From contig JBEBJI010000011.1 of assembly GCA_040079935.1 (NCBI GenBank), forward strand, positions 1-62,310: a stretch of 62,310 bases of DNA. The letters run 5' to 3'. Below are positions 32,953-41,899 of this stretch, in pieces (position 1 is the stretch's first letter; the number at the start of each line of letters is the position of its first letter). The translations under genes and the position numbers were made by a program. This stretch comes from Methylotenera_A sp040079935 (GTDB lineage Bacteria; Pseudomonadota; Gammaproteobacteria; Burkholderiales; Methylophilaceae). Under the pieces are notes generated by a model. It did not search any database and had not been told where the DNA came from. It worked only from the letters and a program-made list of their open reading frames with translations.

Positions 32953-35007
32953 TTAAACCTTAGCTTTCTCAATGGCCACAATCTGTTGCTTTATTTCGCT
33001 AGGAGTAAAACGCCTAATTTGCGTTGGTATAACAAATGGTGCTGAAAGAGTCTTAATTCTTGCAAAACCAACGTCTTGGGCGGCTTTTAGTGACCCTATA
33101 AAATCACTAAAATCATAAAATTTTCCTAAAGTTTTAAGTTCATCATCGTTGTTCAAGTGTGTAACAAACCAATTTTCCGTATTGGCTAAAATATTCGGAT
33201 GCACAGAAGACGGCTCTTGTGTTGCATATACGAATGCAATTCTAGCTTTGGCACCTTCTTTTGCAATTCTTGGCCACATATCTGTTAATTCGGCACCTTT
33301 ACCAATTAGGTTGTGAGCTTCTTCTACATAAATCACGATATTCATTGGGGTTTTACCACGATTTACAAAATCGAATTGACGATTGAAAATAGCTTCGGCA
33401 ATACGTAGTGATAATGTCTTCCTAATAGAAACAGGACCTGCAGAAAGATCCAAAATGACTATCCTACCCTCATATAAAAACTTAAGTATTTCTGAGACAA
33501 CGTCACCTTGTCTTGTGCTTGAATGGTATGCTAAATACTCCGTGAGCTGTCGATATCCACGAATATAACCCCCACCAGAACTTTCAGTTGCCAAGACATT
33601 TAGATAAGCTTGAAGATTATTATCCACCCAATTTTTACCTGAGCTAGAGCCTGGAAGCGGTGAGTTTTTATTTACATTGCGAGCTGCAAGAAACCATGTA
33701 GTTGCTTCGCTCAAGGTTAGCGTGTAAAAGTTTATTACCCCACGCAATGACGTAGATGGGAATTCTGCAGGGAGCTCAGGACTTACTAAGTCAAGTACCT
33801 TCTTGCTTACTGGAAAACTCACTTTATAGTTATTAGGTGCCGCGTATCCTGCCAATGAAAGTGCGCAACAAAATACTGCGCGTCTCACTTGCCATCTAAA
33901 ATGATCACTCATTTCAGATGCATCAGGTTCATCTAGTGAGCTCGTAAGAAAAGTTGTAATATCTTGGGCACTACCTCGCACTTCTCTAGACAACTGCTCA
34001 AGCAATTCTAAAGCAACACTAGGTTGTTCGTAAAAGTTTATTCTAAGATCTTTGAAATGTGGTCTGTCAGGTGTATCAATTGCCCTATAGCAGATTGTAT
34101 TATTGAAAACTTCTGCAATTGAACTACCATCATCTTGTTGATTTGCGTTTGCATATTCACCGTTTATGTCAAAAATAATTTGACCTACCTTAATTCCATC
34201 GGTCATAGCGGCCAGTGCGACTGCTGATACAGTAGTCTTTACGGTATTTGATTTACCAGTTCTTGTCATACCCAGAACGGCAGTCCGTCGAGCAAGAAAG
34301 TCTGTTGGCTGAATCATTACATTGACTTTGGCCTCGTCTTTACCCCGATGTAATCTTGCAGTAGAGGTATATCTTACTGTACCAATATGGATTGGCGACG
34401 GTGCTCTTTTAAAGCCAGCTTTTATCGCATCTTCCTCCGCCTTTGCAATGACATCAGGATTTACATGGTTCACTATTGCAGCTAATGCTTCCCCTCTAGG
34501 TTTGAATGCGCGCATTCGAGATAAACTCATAAAGCTCTCAATATCGCTACCTAATTGTAATTTTCCATTATCGTCGATGAAGAACGTTCCGAGTACACTA
34601 CAACGTAAACCGCCTGCCTGTAGTTCAACTGCTGTTAAGGGGTCAAGTCCATCATTAACATCGCCAGGATATTTTTCATCTTCAGTTCGCCGTTGGTGAT
34701 GTTCTATACGAGTGCGAACAAAATCATTGTCTTGCGGAAGTGATGCTGGCTCTAAAACTCTAAGTAATACAATTTCGCGATCTATTTGATGAGAGTCATT
34801 AAACTTTTCTGGGTGAAAACCAGCAGCTACTAAAAAAGAATTATGAGGGATACCATTAACCTTTTTCTTGAATTCATCATTTGTTAAGACAAGCGCCTGA
34901 TCAAAACGCATGCCATAAACATAACCCACAAAAGAAGAATCAAAATCACCTAACAGCTTAACTAATTGAGATTCGCTTGTAATAATCTTATTGATGATGT
35001 CAGACAT
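32953..35007 (-). CDS. HerA-type DNA-translocating ATPase
   Basis: A 684-residue ATPase of the HerA/FtsK superfamily. An N-terminal HAS-barrel-like region (to about 240, ending HIGTVRYTSTARLHRG...) precedes Walker A GMTRTGKS (246-253), QIIFDINGEY (about 276-285) and the Walker B-like VIYVEEAHNLIG (about 584-595), then FVYATQEPSSVHP with the sensor Gln. HerA forms hexamers that pump DNA for NurA, or with SIR2 or DUF4297 proteins in anti-phage systems. It is the first gene of the cargo operon and the likely sensor-motor of the system. Confidence 0.92.
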   Translation of the reverse strand: MSDIINKIITSESQLVKLLGDFDSSFVGYVYGMRFDQALVLTNDEFKKKVNGIPHNSFLVAAGFHPEKFNDSHQIDREIVLLRVLEPASLPQDNDFVRTRIEHHQRRTEDEKYPGDVNDGLDPLTAVELQAGGLRCSVLGTFFIDDNGKLQLGSDIESFMSLSRMRAFKPRGEALAAIVNHVNPDVIAKAEEDAIKAGFKRAPSPIHIGTVRYTSTARLHRGKDEAKVNVMIQPTDFLARRTAVLGMTRTGKSNTVKTTVSAVALAAMTDGIKVGQIIFDINGEYANANQQDDGSSIAEVFNNTICYRAIDTPDRPHFKDLRINFYEQPSVALELLEQLSREVRGSAQDITTFLTSSLDEPDASEMSDHFRWQVRRAVFCCALSLAGYAAPNNYKVSFPVSKKVLDLVSPELPAEFPSTSLRGVINFYTLTLSEATTWFLAARNVNKNSPLPGSSSGKNWVDNNLQAYLNVLATESSGGGYIRGYRQLTEYLAYHSSTRQGDVVSEILKFLYEGRIVILDLSAGPVSIRKTLSLRIAEAIFNRQFDFVNRGKTPMNIVIYVEEAHNLIGKGAELTDMWPRIAKEGAKARIAFVYATQEPSSVHPNILANTENWFVTHLNNDDELKTLGKFYDFSDFIGSLKAAQDVGFARIKTLSAPFVIPTQIRRFTPSEIKQQIVAIEKAKV

Positions 35008-35317
35008 GTTTTTTCTTTCAGAGGTTATTTACTTTTGCTTGGAAGTATAATACTTTGACTGCTTTCAATCTAGCAATCTACAGCCCTACTAGTCGCATAT
35101 AAATGTCAACTTTTTGGCCGATAGTTATCAGTTTGTAATTTGTAATACTTTTTAGACTTTCACTAAAAACATATTTAGCCTATTTTAAAGTGTGTAGCCA
35201 AAACGTAGCTAAATACCTTAAAGACAGTTTAATTTAAACTACTTTATACTAACAAATAGAAATTGGCGGGAATTGCAAGAGGTTGTTTATATTAACTAAT
35301 TAATTTCATAGCGTATT
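35008..35317. other. Leader region of the herA operon
   Basis: About 310 bp, strongly AT-rich, with no gene. It must hold the promoter of the cargo operon on the minus strand; several AT-rich boxes are possible and none stands out. It includes TGTAGCCA (35193-35200) and CGTAGCTAAAT (35204-35214), which also occur near the other end of the element at 28080-28098 and could be integrase arm sites. Confidence 0.45.
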
Positions 35318-35362
35318 TTGAAAATCCGCGTGTCGCAGGTTCGATTCCCGCTCCGGCCACCA
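35318..35362 (+). other. attR: duplicated 3' end of tRNA-Phe
   Basis: A 45-bp exact copy of 27988-28032. It lacks the 5' half of the tRNA and cannot fold into a full cloverleaf, so it is the distal attachment site and not a second tRNA gene. Confidence 0.95.
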
Positions 35363-35385
35363 ATATTTTATATATGCCGAACATT

Positions 35386-35411
35386 AAGCCTGACTATATC
35401 CAGTCAGGCTT
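35386..35411 (+). terminator. Original tRNA-Phe terminator, now separated
   Basis: AAGCCTGACT (35386-35395) pairs perfectly with AGTCAGGCTT (35402-35411) around a 6-nt loop, followed by CTTAGC with only a short T content. It lies 24 bp after attR, where the terminator of the uninterrupted tRNA gene would be. Confidence 0.7.
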
Positions 35412-35535
35412 CTTAGCTTCTTAGCTTTAGGTTAATTGCCGCAGTTTATATTTACAAGGTGAGTACTGCTTAGAGAATTAAATTTTATGTAAAGTCTATT
35501 GACTTTTCTCTTGCTAAGCCGTCTGAAACATTCAC

Positions 35536-37233
35536 TTATTCTTTTGTTAAGAATCGTCTAAGTACGTGTGCTGACATGCCTTTTGCAAGCTCTTCTTCAC
35601 CAAAGAATATGGTACCAAGTGCATCATTACTTAGCAGTCGAAACTCTTCTTCATTATGTGTGCGAACAACGACTTCGATATTAGGTTGAAGTTTACGAGC
35701 AATTTCTACTATTTTACGCACGTCTAATGAATCTGGGGTAGCAACAACTAGCATAGCTGCATTTGTGATATGTGCTTGAATTAAAACAGCAGGGTCGGCT
35801 GCATTACCAGAAACGGCTGGTAAGCCTCTTTTACGCAAATCTTCAACCAGTTCGCGATTTTCTTCAGCAACCACATATGGAATACTATGCTCATTTAGCA
35901 CTTTTGCAATGCGTTTTCCTACGCGACCATAACCAACCAACACCACTTGGCCCTCTAAATATTTGCGCTCAGTCGCCGTGGGTAACTCAGCAAATGGATC
36001 TGTTCTAAGCTCAAGACTACGTGCAAACGCGGAGCGGACGACAACCCATTTACTCACCGGCGCGATTAAAGTAAAAATAAGGGGGTTTAGAGCAATTGAG
36101 AGTAAAGCGCCAGCTAAAATCAGATTCATACTTTGTGTCGACATAATGCCTAGAGAGACGCCTAGTCCAGCCAAAATAAAGGAAAACTCACCAATTTGCG
36201 CTAGGCTTGCCGCTACTGTGAGTGCCGTACTTAATGGGTAGCGCAACAGCAATACCAATACCATTGCAGCCAATGATTTACCTAAAATGATAATAGAAAC
36301 GACAGCAAATACACGTTGCGGGTGCTCTATCAGAACAGAAGGCTCAAACAACATACCAACTGCAACAAAAAATAGCACTGCAAAAGCGTCACGTAATGGA
36401 AGTGAGTCTTCAGCTGCACGGTGACTAAATTCAGACTCGCGCATCACCATGCCAGCAAAGAAAGCACCTAGTGCAAAAGACACATTAAAAAGTACAGAAG
36501 CCCCATATGCAATACTAATTGCTGCAGCAATCACGGACAGTGTGAACAATTCGCGTGAACCTGTTTTTGCTACATACCACAGCAACCATGGCAATAAGCG
36601 TTTGCCAAATGTCAACATCAGTGCAATGAATGCTACAACTTGTACCAGTGTAAAGCCAATTGTTTGCCAAAGTGGACTATTATTGCTTACATCGCTTTCA
36701 GCCCCACCGAGAATACCAGTTAAAAGTGGCATTAAAACTAGTACAAGTACAGTAACCAGATCTTCAACTACTAGCCAACCAATGGCAATTTTGCCATTCA
36801 TGCTATCAAGAATACCCTTAGATTCAAGTGCTTTCAGCAAGACCACCGTACTTGCGCACGATAAGGCTAGCCCAAAGATTAAGCTTTCACCAAATGGCCA
36901 GCCCCAGAAGTTGGCGACTGCAAATCCAAGTAAGGTAGCAATTGCCATTTGCACAATAGCACCAGGCAATGCAACGCGCTTGACTGAAAGCAGATCATTA
37001 ATGGAGAAGTGTAATCCCACGCCGAACATGAGCAACATCACGCCTATTTCAGATAGCTGTGACGCAATTCCCACATTGGCAACAAATCCGGGTGTGGCTG
37101 GACCGATGAAAATACCGGCGAAAAGATAACCAACTAATGCTGGTAATTTAATGCGTTCTGCAATTAAACCAAATATTAAAGCTACACCAAATGCTGCAGC
37201 AATAGTGGTAATCAGCGAAATGTTATGTTCCAT
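35536..37233 (-). CDS. Kef/YbaL-type cation:proton antiporter with TrkA-N domain
   Basis: A 565-residue CPA2-family inner-membrane antiporter. About 12 hydrophobic segments span residues 5-385, including GYLFAGIFIGPATPGFV and the ALSCASTVVLLKALES motif with FGLA before it. A cytosolic NAD-binding RCK/TrkA-N domain follows (GYGRVGKRIAKVL near 423). The layout matches YbaL and KefB-like proteins, which export potassium or other cations. There is no separate KefG/F partner. It stands alone just outside the integrated element. Confidence 0.9.
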   Translation of the reverse strand: MEHNISLITTIAAAFGVALIFGLIAERIKLPALVGYLFAGIFIGPATPGFVANVGIASQLSEIGVMLLMFGVGLHFSINDLLSVKRVALPGAIVQMAIATLLGFAVANFWGWPFGESLIFGLALSCASTVVLLKALESKGILDSMNGKIAIGWLVVEDLVTVLVLVLMPLLTGILGGAESDVSNNSPLWQTIGFTLVQVVAFIALMLTFGKRLLPWLLWYVAKTGSRELFTLSVIAAAISIAYGASVLFNVSFALGAFFAGMVMRESEFSHRAAEDSLPLRDAFAVLFFVAVGMLFEPSVLIEHPQRVFAVVSIIILGKSLAAMVLVLLLRYPLSTALTVAASLAQIGEFSFILAGLGVSLGIMSTQSMNLILAGALLSIALNPLIFTLIAPVSKWVVVRSAFARSLELRTDPFAELPTATERKYLEGQVVLVGYGRVGKRIAKVLNEHSIPYVVAEENRELVEDLRKRGLPAVSGNAADPAVLIQAHITNAAMLVVATPDSLDVRKIVEIARKLQPNIEVVVRTHNEEEFRLLSNDALGTIFFGEEELAKGMSAHVLRRFLTKE

Positions 37234-37432
37234 GGATACTTTGATTAATATGCAATCTACATTATATTTGATAGACCACTAGACTATGCTAGATTTAAAA
37301 GCATTAAAAGTAGAAATATGATTTATTTAAATTTAGATATAAATTATTCAAAATTCCTATTCCAATCAATCCCCTAAAGCATTCACATCTGATATTTCAT
37401 GTGTACAATAAGCATACTTATTAAGGCTTATC

Positions 37433-37756
37433 ATGAAAAGTTATTCTGAGATTGAAGCAAAAGATTTATTCGACCATATCACCAAGCCAAAAGTGCTTTT
37501 GGTGGACGTGCGTAATGATGACGAAGTCGCGCGTGGCATTATCCCTGGTGCAATGCATATTCAACTCTCTATGTTGCCAGTACAATATGAAAAATTAATG
37601 AATGCAAATTCCGTGGTCTTTTACTGTCATAGCGGAGTGCGCTCAGCTCACGCTGCAGACTTTGCCGTGAGCAAAGGTGTAAAAGATGTATTTAACCTAG
37701 TGGGCGGCGTAATCGCTTGGGGCAAAGCTGGCTATACATTAGGCAAGAAAAAATAA
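37433..37756 (+). CDS. Rhodanese-domain sulfurtransferase
   Basis: A 107-residue single rhodanese domain. VLLVDVRNDDEVARGIIPGA is near the N terminus, the active-site Cys is in VVFYCHSGVRSAHAA (Cys about 65, loop CHSGVR), and the chain ends VGGVIAWGKAGY. It lacks a signal peptide and should act in the cytoplasm. It heads a three-gene unit with TusA- and DsrE-type proteins, a typical route for passing persulfide sulfur between carriers. Confidence 0.93.
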   Translation: MKSYSEIEAKDLFDHITKPKVLLVDVRNDDEVARGIIPGAMHIQLSMLPVQYEKLMNANSVVFYCHSGVRSAHAADFAVSKGVKDVFNLVGGVIAWGKAGYTLGKKK

Positions 37757-37785
37757 ACCATTAAGAATTTTTAGATTGGAAGCTT

Positions 37786-38022
37786 ATGGAATTCGATAAA
37801 GAAATAGATGCAAAAAATCTGAATTGTCCTTTACCTATTTTGCGTTGCAAAAAAGGTTTAAGCGAAATTAATGCGCATCAAACCCTAAAAATCATGGCGA
37901 CCGATCCTGGTTCTGTCAAAGATTTTGAAGCTTTTTGCAAACAAACGGGGCATGTCATGGCGCGTCGAGATGAAGACGGTGGTGTGTACACGTTTTACAT
38001 CAAAAAACGTGCGGATGCCTAA
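37786..38022 (+). CDS. TusA-family sulfur carrier
   Basis: A 78-residue TusA/SirA-fold protein. The sulfur-carrying cysteine is in the family motif DAKNLNCPLPILRCKKGL (Cys14, CPxP), followed by a typical LKIMATDPGSVKDFEAFCKQTG, here shortened. It lies 29 bp after the rhodanese gene and its stop overlaps the start of the DsrE gene (TAATG). It is likely to accept sulfur from the rhodanese and hand it on; the end acceptor is unknown. Confidence 0.93.
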   Translation: MEFDKEIDAKNLNCPLPILRCKKGLSEINAHQTLKIMATDPGSVKDFEAFCKQTGHVMARRDEDGGVYTFYIKKRADA

Positions 38023-38483
38023 TGGCCAAAAAGCTTGCGCTTATTGCCTCTAAAGGCACGTTGGATTGGGCTTACCCACCATTTATTTTGGCTTCTACTG
38101 CCGCTGCACTGGATTATGAAGTGCAGATTTTTTTCACTTTTTATGGCTTAACGCTACTCAAAAAAGACTTAGGCGATTTAAAAGTCTCACCCCTAGGCAA
38201 CCCTGCGATGCCTATGCCGATGCCAAATTTCGTGCAGATGATTCCTGGCATGGAAAGCATGGCGACCATGATGATGAAACAAAAAATTGCCAATAAAGGC
38301 GTGGCGAGCATTGAAGAGTTGCGCACAGCGTGTATTGAAGCGGGCGTGAAGCTGATTGCCTGCCAAATGACGGTCGATTTGTTTGACTTTAAAAAAGAAG
38401 ATTTTATTGAAGAGATTGAATTTGGTGGTGCTGCGACATTTTTTGAGTTCGCAGGCGAATCAGAGGTAAATTTGTTTATTTGA
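38022..38483 (+). CDS. DsrE2-like sulfur-transfer protein
   Basis: A 153-residue DsrE/F/peroxiredoxin-like protein: KKLALIASKGTLDWAYPPFI at the N terminus, FFTFYGLTLLKKD, a Met-rich loop (NPAMPMPMPNFVQMIPGM) and a conserved Cys in KLIACQMTVDLF. It matches DsrE2-type proteins that pair with TusA and rhodanese in sulfur-oxidising and other bacteria. It is translationally coupled to the TusA gene. Element D directly follows the stop. Confidence 0.9.
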   Translation: MAKKLALIASKGTLDWAYPPFILASTAAALDYEVQIFFTFYGLTLLKKDLGDLKVSPLGNPAMPMPMPNFVQMIPGMESMATMMMKQKIANKGVASIEELRTACIEAGVKLIACQMTVDLFDFKKEDFIEEIEFGGAATFFEFAGESEVNLFI

Positions 38484-38504
38484 TGGAATACGACTTAAAG
38501 CGGC

Positions 38505-38542
38505 ATGCCTGTAACCCGCATGGATATTGGGCTGCAGGGCAT
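38505..38542. repeat. Palindromic terminator-like element D (ATGGATATT loop family)
   Basis: Arms ATGCCTG (38505-38511) and CAGGGCAT (38535-38542, one bulged G) enclose inner ACCC/GGGC pairs and the loop GCATGGATATT. TTTTTT follows. It lies between the convergent DsrE and ferredoxin genes and is the most diverged of the five stems, while the loop is unchanged. Confidence 0.82.
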
Positions 38543-38557
38543 TTTTTATAACGGCTA

Positions 38558-38755
38558 TTAAGCTGGTTTTTGTTCTGTAAGCAGTTTTAAAAACTGCGCC
38601 ACATCCCACTCGCAACCCGCACAGCCAGAAAGTGCGCCAGTTTTGCGCGAAATTTCATCTTGGTTCATGCCTTCTAAAAACAAACGCTGAATCTGCAAGC
38701 GCGTAGTGCCAGTGCATACGCACAAAATTTCATCGCCTGTATTTTCAGCGTTCAT
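38558..38755 (-). CDS. Bacterioferritin-associated ferredoxin-like [2Fe-2S] protein
   Basis: A 65-residue BFD-like domain protein: ILCVCTGTT near the start and SGCAGCEWDV later give the CxC...CxxC set that binds a 2Fe-2S cluster. A role in iron release or electron transfer is likely. It is on the same strand and directly after the DUF1418-like gene (no gap), downstream of valS in reverse order. Confidence 0.88.
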   Translation of the reverse strand: MNAENTGDEILCVCTGTTRLQIQRLFLEGMNQDEISRKTGALSGCAGCEWDVAQFLKLLTEQKPA

Positions 38756-39001
38756 TTATTTAATCATTTTTTGCTCAGCCCGCTCACGGAGCTTTGCAAA
38801 AAGATGCATTATGAAGGGCAACATCAACAAACCGCCCAAAATAATTAGCGTCCAGCCTTTTTCGTCAAATTGCAGCGTTGCGGGCAAAATATCAATGCCT
38901 GCGAACATCTTGGTCAAACCAAGCCCCACCAATAAACTCCCTATCATATCTAGCACAAGTAAACTAATTGGAAATTTAAAAGATTTTTCTTCTTGCGCCA
39001 T
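38756..39001 (-). CDS. DUF1418-like small membrane protein
   Basis: An 81-residue protein with two transmembrane segments (about 12-32 and 47-66), a conserved-looking LLVLDMIGSLLVGLGL and ILGGLLMLPFIMHL, and a basic tail. It resembles the E. coli YbjC/DUF1418 layout. The function is unknown. It lies 8 bp after valS and abuts the ferredoxin gene, so the three form a unit. Confidence 0.7.
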   Translation of the reverse strand: MAQEEKSFKFPISLLVLDMIGSLLVGLGLTKMFAGIDILPATLQFDEKGWTLIILGGLLMLPFIMHLFAKLRERAEQKMIK

Positions 39002-39009
39002 GCTACCTC

Positions 39010-41838
39010 CTATTTCAATTTAGATAATTGTGTTTTTAACTTTTCCAAGCTCACGCTAAATTCTGCCACGCGGGCTTTTTCTTGAGCAACCACTTCTGCA
39101 GGCGCACGAGCGACAAAACTTTCGTTGTTTAGCTTACCATTAGCTTTATTAATTTCGCCTTCTAAGCGCGCAATTTCTTTGCCTAAACGCTCTTTTTCAG
39201 CGGCGACATCAATCTCAACTTTCAGCATCAATTTAAAGTCATCCACCAACATCACAGGCGCGTCAGCTTCTGGCAATTCGCTTACTATCGCCACATCTTC
39301 CAACTTGGCCAACGCTCTTAAATACGGCGCATACAGCGCTAATTTTTCCACATTGCCAGATGCAATCAGCGGTACGCGCGCGGCTGGTGAAATATTCATT
39401 TCGCCACGCAAGCTACGGCAAGCGTCTACCATTTGTTTGAGTTGCGCCACCCACGCCTCACTGGCTTCATCCAGTTTATCTGGCTGAGGTTTTGGATATG
39501 GTTGCAACATAATGCTTGGCTTATCAACACCCGTCATGGGCGCAATAGTTTGCCAAATTTCTTCAGTAATAAACGGCATAATCGGGTGCGCCAAACGTAG
39601 AATGGTTTCTAAAACTCTTAATAAAGTCCGTCTAGTCGCACGTTTTTCTGCATCATCTCCGTTTTGGATTTGTACTTTAGCCAGCTCCAAATACCAATCG
39701 CAGTATTCATCCCATACAAATTCGTAAATGGCTTTTGCAGCTAAATCAAAACGGTAATCTTCAAATGCTTTTTCTACATCAGCTTCTGTGCGTTGCAAAA
39801 TGCTCACAATCCAGCGGTCGGCTTGACTAAACTTACGCCCGCCTTCACCACAGCTTGCCGCATCAAAGCCGTTATCTTGGCCTTCTGTGTTCATCAATAC
39901 AAAGCGCGTCGCGTTCCACAATTTATTGCAGAAATTACGATAGCCATCGCAACGTTGCAAATCAAATTTTATATCGCGCCCAGGCGAAGCCAGCGCGGCA
40001 AAGGTAAATCTAAGCGCGTCAGTCCCGTAAGCGGCAATCCCTTCGGGGAATTCTTTGCGCGTACGTTTCTCAATCTTTTCCGCATCTTTCGGGTTCATCA
40101 AACCGGTGGTGCGTTTTGCAATTAAAGCGTCTAGCCCAATGCCGTCAATCAAATCAATCGGGTCGAGTACGTTGCCTTTAGATTTACTCATCTTCTGACC
40201 TTCGGCATCGCGAATCAAACCATGTACATACACATGCTTGAACGGAATTTTGCCAGTGATGTGCGTAGTCATCATCACCATACGCGCCACCCAGAAGAAG
40301 ATAATATCGAAACCAGTCACTAACACGCTAGAAGGCAGATACTGCTGCAAGGCAATATTGGCGAGATCTTTGGCCTCATCTCCCGTCCAGTCTAGCGTTG
40401 AGAAAGGCCATAGCGCGGAGGAATACCAAGTATCCAGCACGTCTTCATCTCGCTTCAAATTGCCAGTGTAGCCATCTTTTGCCGCCAGCTTTTTAGCTTC
40501 GGCTTCATCATGCGCCACATATACATTACCATTATCAGTGTACCAAGCAGGGATTTGATGCCCCCACCATAATTGGCGGGAAATACACCAATCCTGAATA
40601 TTGTTGAGCCATTGGTTGTAAGTGTTCACCCAGTTTTCTGGGTAAAACTTAATGTCGCCACTGGCGACAACATCAAGCGCTTTTTGTGTGATGGATTTAC
40701 CATTCGCTGCGGGTTTGCTCATCGCAACAAACCATTGGTCGGTGAGCATCGGTTCAATCACCACATTAGTGCGGTCGCCTCTAGGCACTTTGAGTTTGTG
40801 TTTATCGGCTTTAACTAAATAGCTTTGCGCCTCTAAATCCGCCACCACTTGTTTACGCGCGGCAAAACGCTCTAAACCTTGATAGCTTGCTGGTGCGTTC
40901 TCATTTACAAAGCCTTGTAAATTCAAAATACCAATCATTGGCAATTTGTGACGCTGACCAACCGCATAGTCGTTAAAATCATGCGCAGGCGTCACTTTTA
41001 CCACGCCTGTACCAAACTCCTTATCCACATACTCATCGGCAATAATAGGGATTTCGCGATTACATAAAGGCAAGCTTAGGTTTTGGCCAATCAAATGTGC
41101 ATAGCGCTCGTCCTCTGGGTGCACCATTACCGCCACGTCGCCCAGCATGGTTTCTGGACGTGTTGTGGCTACTGTCAACTGACCTGAACCATCGGCAAGT
41201 GGATAGTTGATGTGCCACATAAAGCCATCTTCTTCTTCTTGTACCACTTCGAGGTCAGATACGGCTGTGCCGAGTTTTACATCCCAATTCACTAGGCGTT
41301 TGCCACGGTAAATCAGGCCTTCGTTATACAGGCGAACAAAGGTTTCGGTGACAGTTTTATTGAGTGCCGGATCCATCGTGAAACGCTCACGCGACCAATC
41401 GGGTGAAGTTCCAAGTCGGCGCATTTGCTGCGTAATCGTGCCGCCGGAATATTCTTTCCATTCCCACACTTTTTCTAAGAATTTTTCACGGCCTAAGTCA
41501 TGGCGAGAAACGCCTTGCGCATCTAACTGGCGCTCCACCACAATTTGTGTAGCAATACCCGCATGATCAGTACCTGGTTGCCACAGCGTGTTGTCGCCGC
41601 ACATGCGGTGGTAGCGCGTCAGTGCATCCATCAGCGTTTGGTTAAAGCCATGACCCATGTGCAGCGTGCCTGTAACGTTGGGCGGTGGCAATAAAATGCA
41701 GAAATTTTCTTTGATTTCAGGATTCAAGCCCGCTGCGTAATAGCCTTTGCTCTCCCAAAATGCATACCATTTACTTTCGATAGCTTTAGGATCAAAGGAT
41801 TTGGCTAATTCTTTTTGTGGTGTATTTTGCGTATTCAT
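39010..41838 (-). CDS. valS: Valyl-tRNA synthetase
   Basis: A class I synthetase of 942 residues. HIGH motif in GTLHMGHGFN (near 58-67), the connective-peptide editing domain (about 200-350, with TTRPETMLGDVAVMVHPED), the KMSKSKGNV motif (near 555) and DALRFTFAALASPGRDI. A C-terminal anticodon-binding domain and a coiled-coil arm (about 875-942, EKERLGKEIARLEGEINK) complete the usual bacterial ValS. Secure. Confidence 0.98.
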   Translation of the reverse strand: MNTQNTPQKELAKSFDPKAIESKWYAFWESKGYYAAGLNPEIKENFCILLPPPNVTGTLHMGHGFNQTLMDALTRYHRMCGDNTLWQPGTDHAGIATQIVVERQLDAQGVSRHDLGREKFLEKVWEWKEYSGGTITQQMRRLGTSPDWSRERFTMDPALNKTVTETFVRLYNEGLIYRGKRLVNWDVKLGTAVSDLEVVQEEEDGFMWHINYPLADGSGQLTVATTRPETMLGDVAVMVHPEDERYAHLIGQNLSLPLCNREIPIIADEYVDKEFGTGVVKVTPAHDFNDYAVGQRHKLPMIGILNLQGFVNENAPASYQGLERFAARKQVVADLEAQSYLVKADKHKLKVPRGDRTNVVIEPMLTDQWFVAMSKPAANGKSITQKALDVVASGDIKFYPENWVNTYNQWLNNIQDWCISRQLWWGHQIPAWYTDNGNVYVAHDEAEAKKLAAKDGYTGNLKRDEDVLDTWYSSALWPFSTLDWTGDEAKDLANIALQQYLPSSVLVTGFDIIFFWVARMVMMTTHITGKIPFKHVYVHGLIRDAEGQKMSKSKGNVLDPIDLIDGIGLDALIAKRTTGLMNPKDAEKIEKRTRKEFPEGIAAYGTDALRFTFAALASPGRDIKFDLQRCDGYRNFCNKLWNATRFVLMNTEGQDNGFDAASCGEGGRKFSQADRWIVSILQRTEADVEKAFEDYRFDLAAKAIYEFVWDEYCDWYLELAKVQIQNGDDAEKRATRRTLLRVLETILRLAHPIMPFITEEIWQTIAPMTGVDKPSIMLQPYPKPQPDKLDEASEAWVAQLKQMVDACRSLRGEMNISPAARVPLIASGNVEKLALYAPYLRALAKLEDVAIVSELPEADAPVMLVDDFKLMLKVEIDVAAEKERLGKEIARLEGEINKANGKLNNESFVARAPAEVVAQEKARVAEFSVSLEKLKTQLSKLK

Positions 41839-41899
41839 ATAGCATGAATTTTACCACATTGGATTACCGCACTTAGTGAAGCGCACTATACTTAAAAGA

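Larger units (their letters stand above)
27988..35362. mobile_element. 7.3-kb integrative element in tRNA-Phe carrying a HerA-NurA-methyltransferase cassette
   Basis: The boundaries are 45-bp direct repeats of the tRNA-Phe 3' end. All six genes are on the minus strand: herA, nurA-like, adenine methyltransferase, replication initiation factor, excisionase-like HTH and tyrosine integrase. There are no structural phage genes, conjugation genes or toxin-antitoxin pairs. The element therefore looks like a small phage-satellite or integrative plasmid with three maintenance genes and one three-gene cargo. Removing it would restore the tRNA terminator at 35386-35411 to its place after tRNA-Phe. Confidence 0.92.

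Noticed and set aside
35318..35362. Second tRNA-Phe
   Set aside because: Only the 3' 45 nt are present, so no cloverleaf can form; it is attR.
36449..37129. Long open frame (226 codons) on the plus strand
   Set aside because: It lies wholly antisense to the antiporter gene, has low-complexity composition and no ribosome site.
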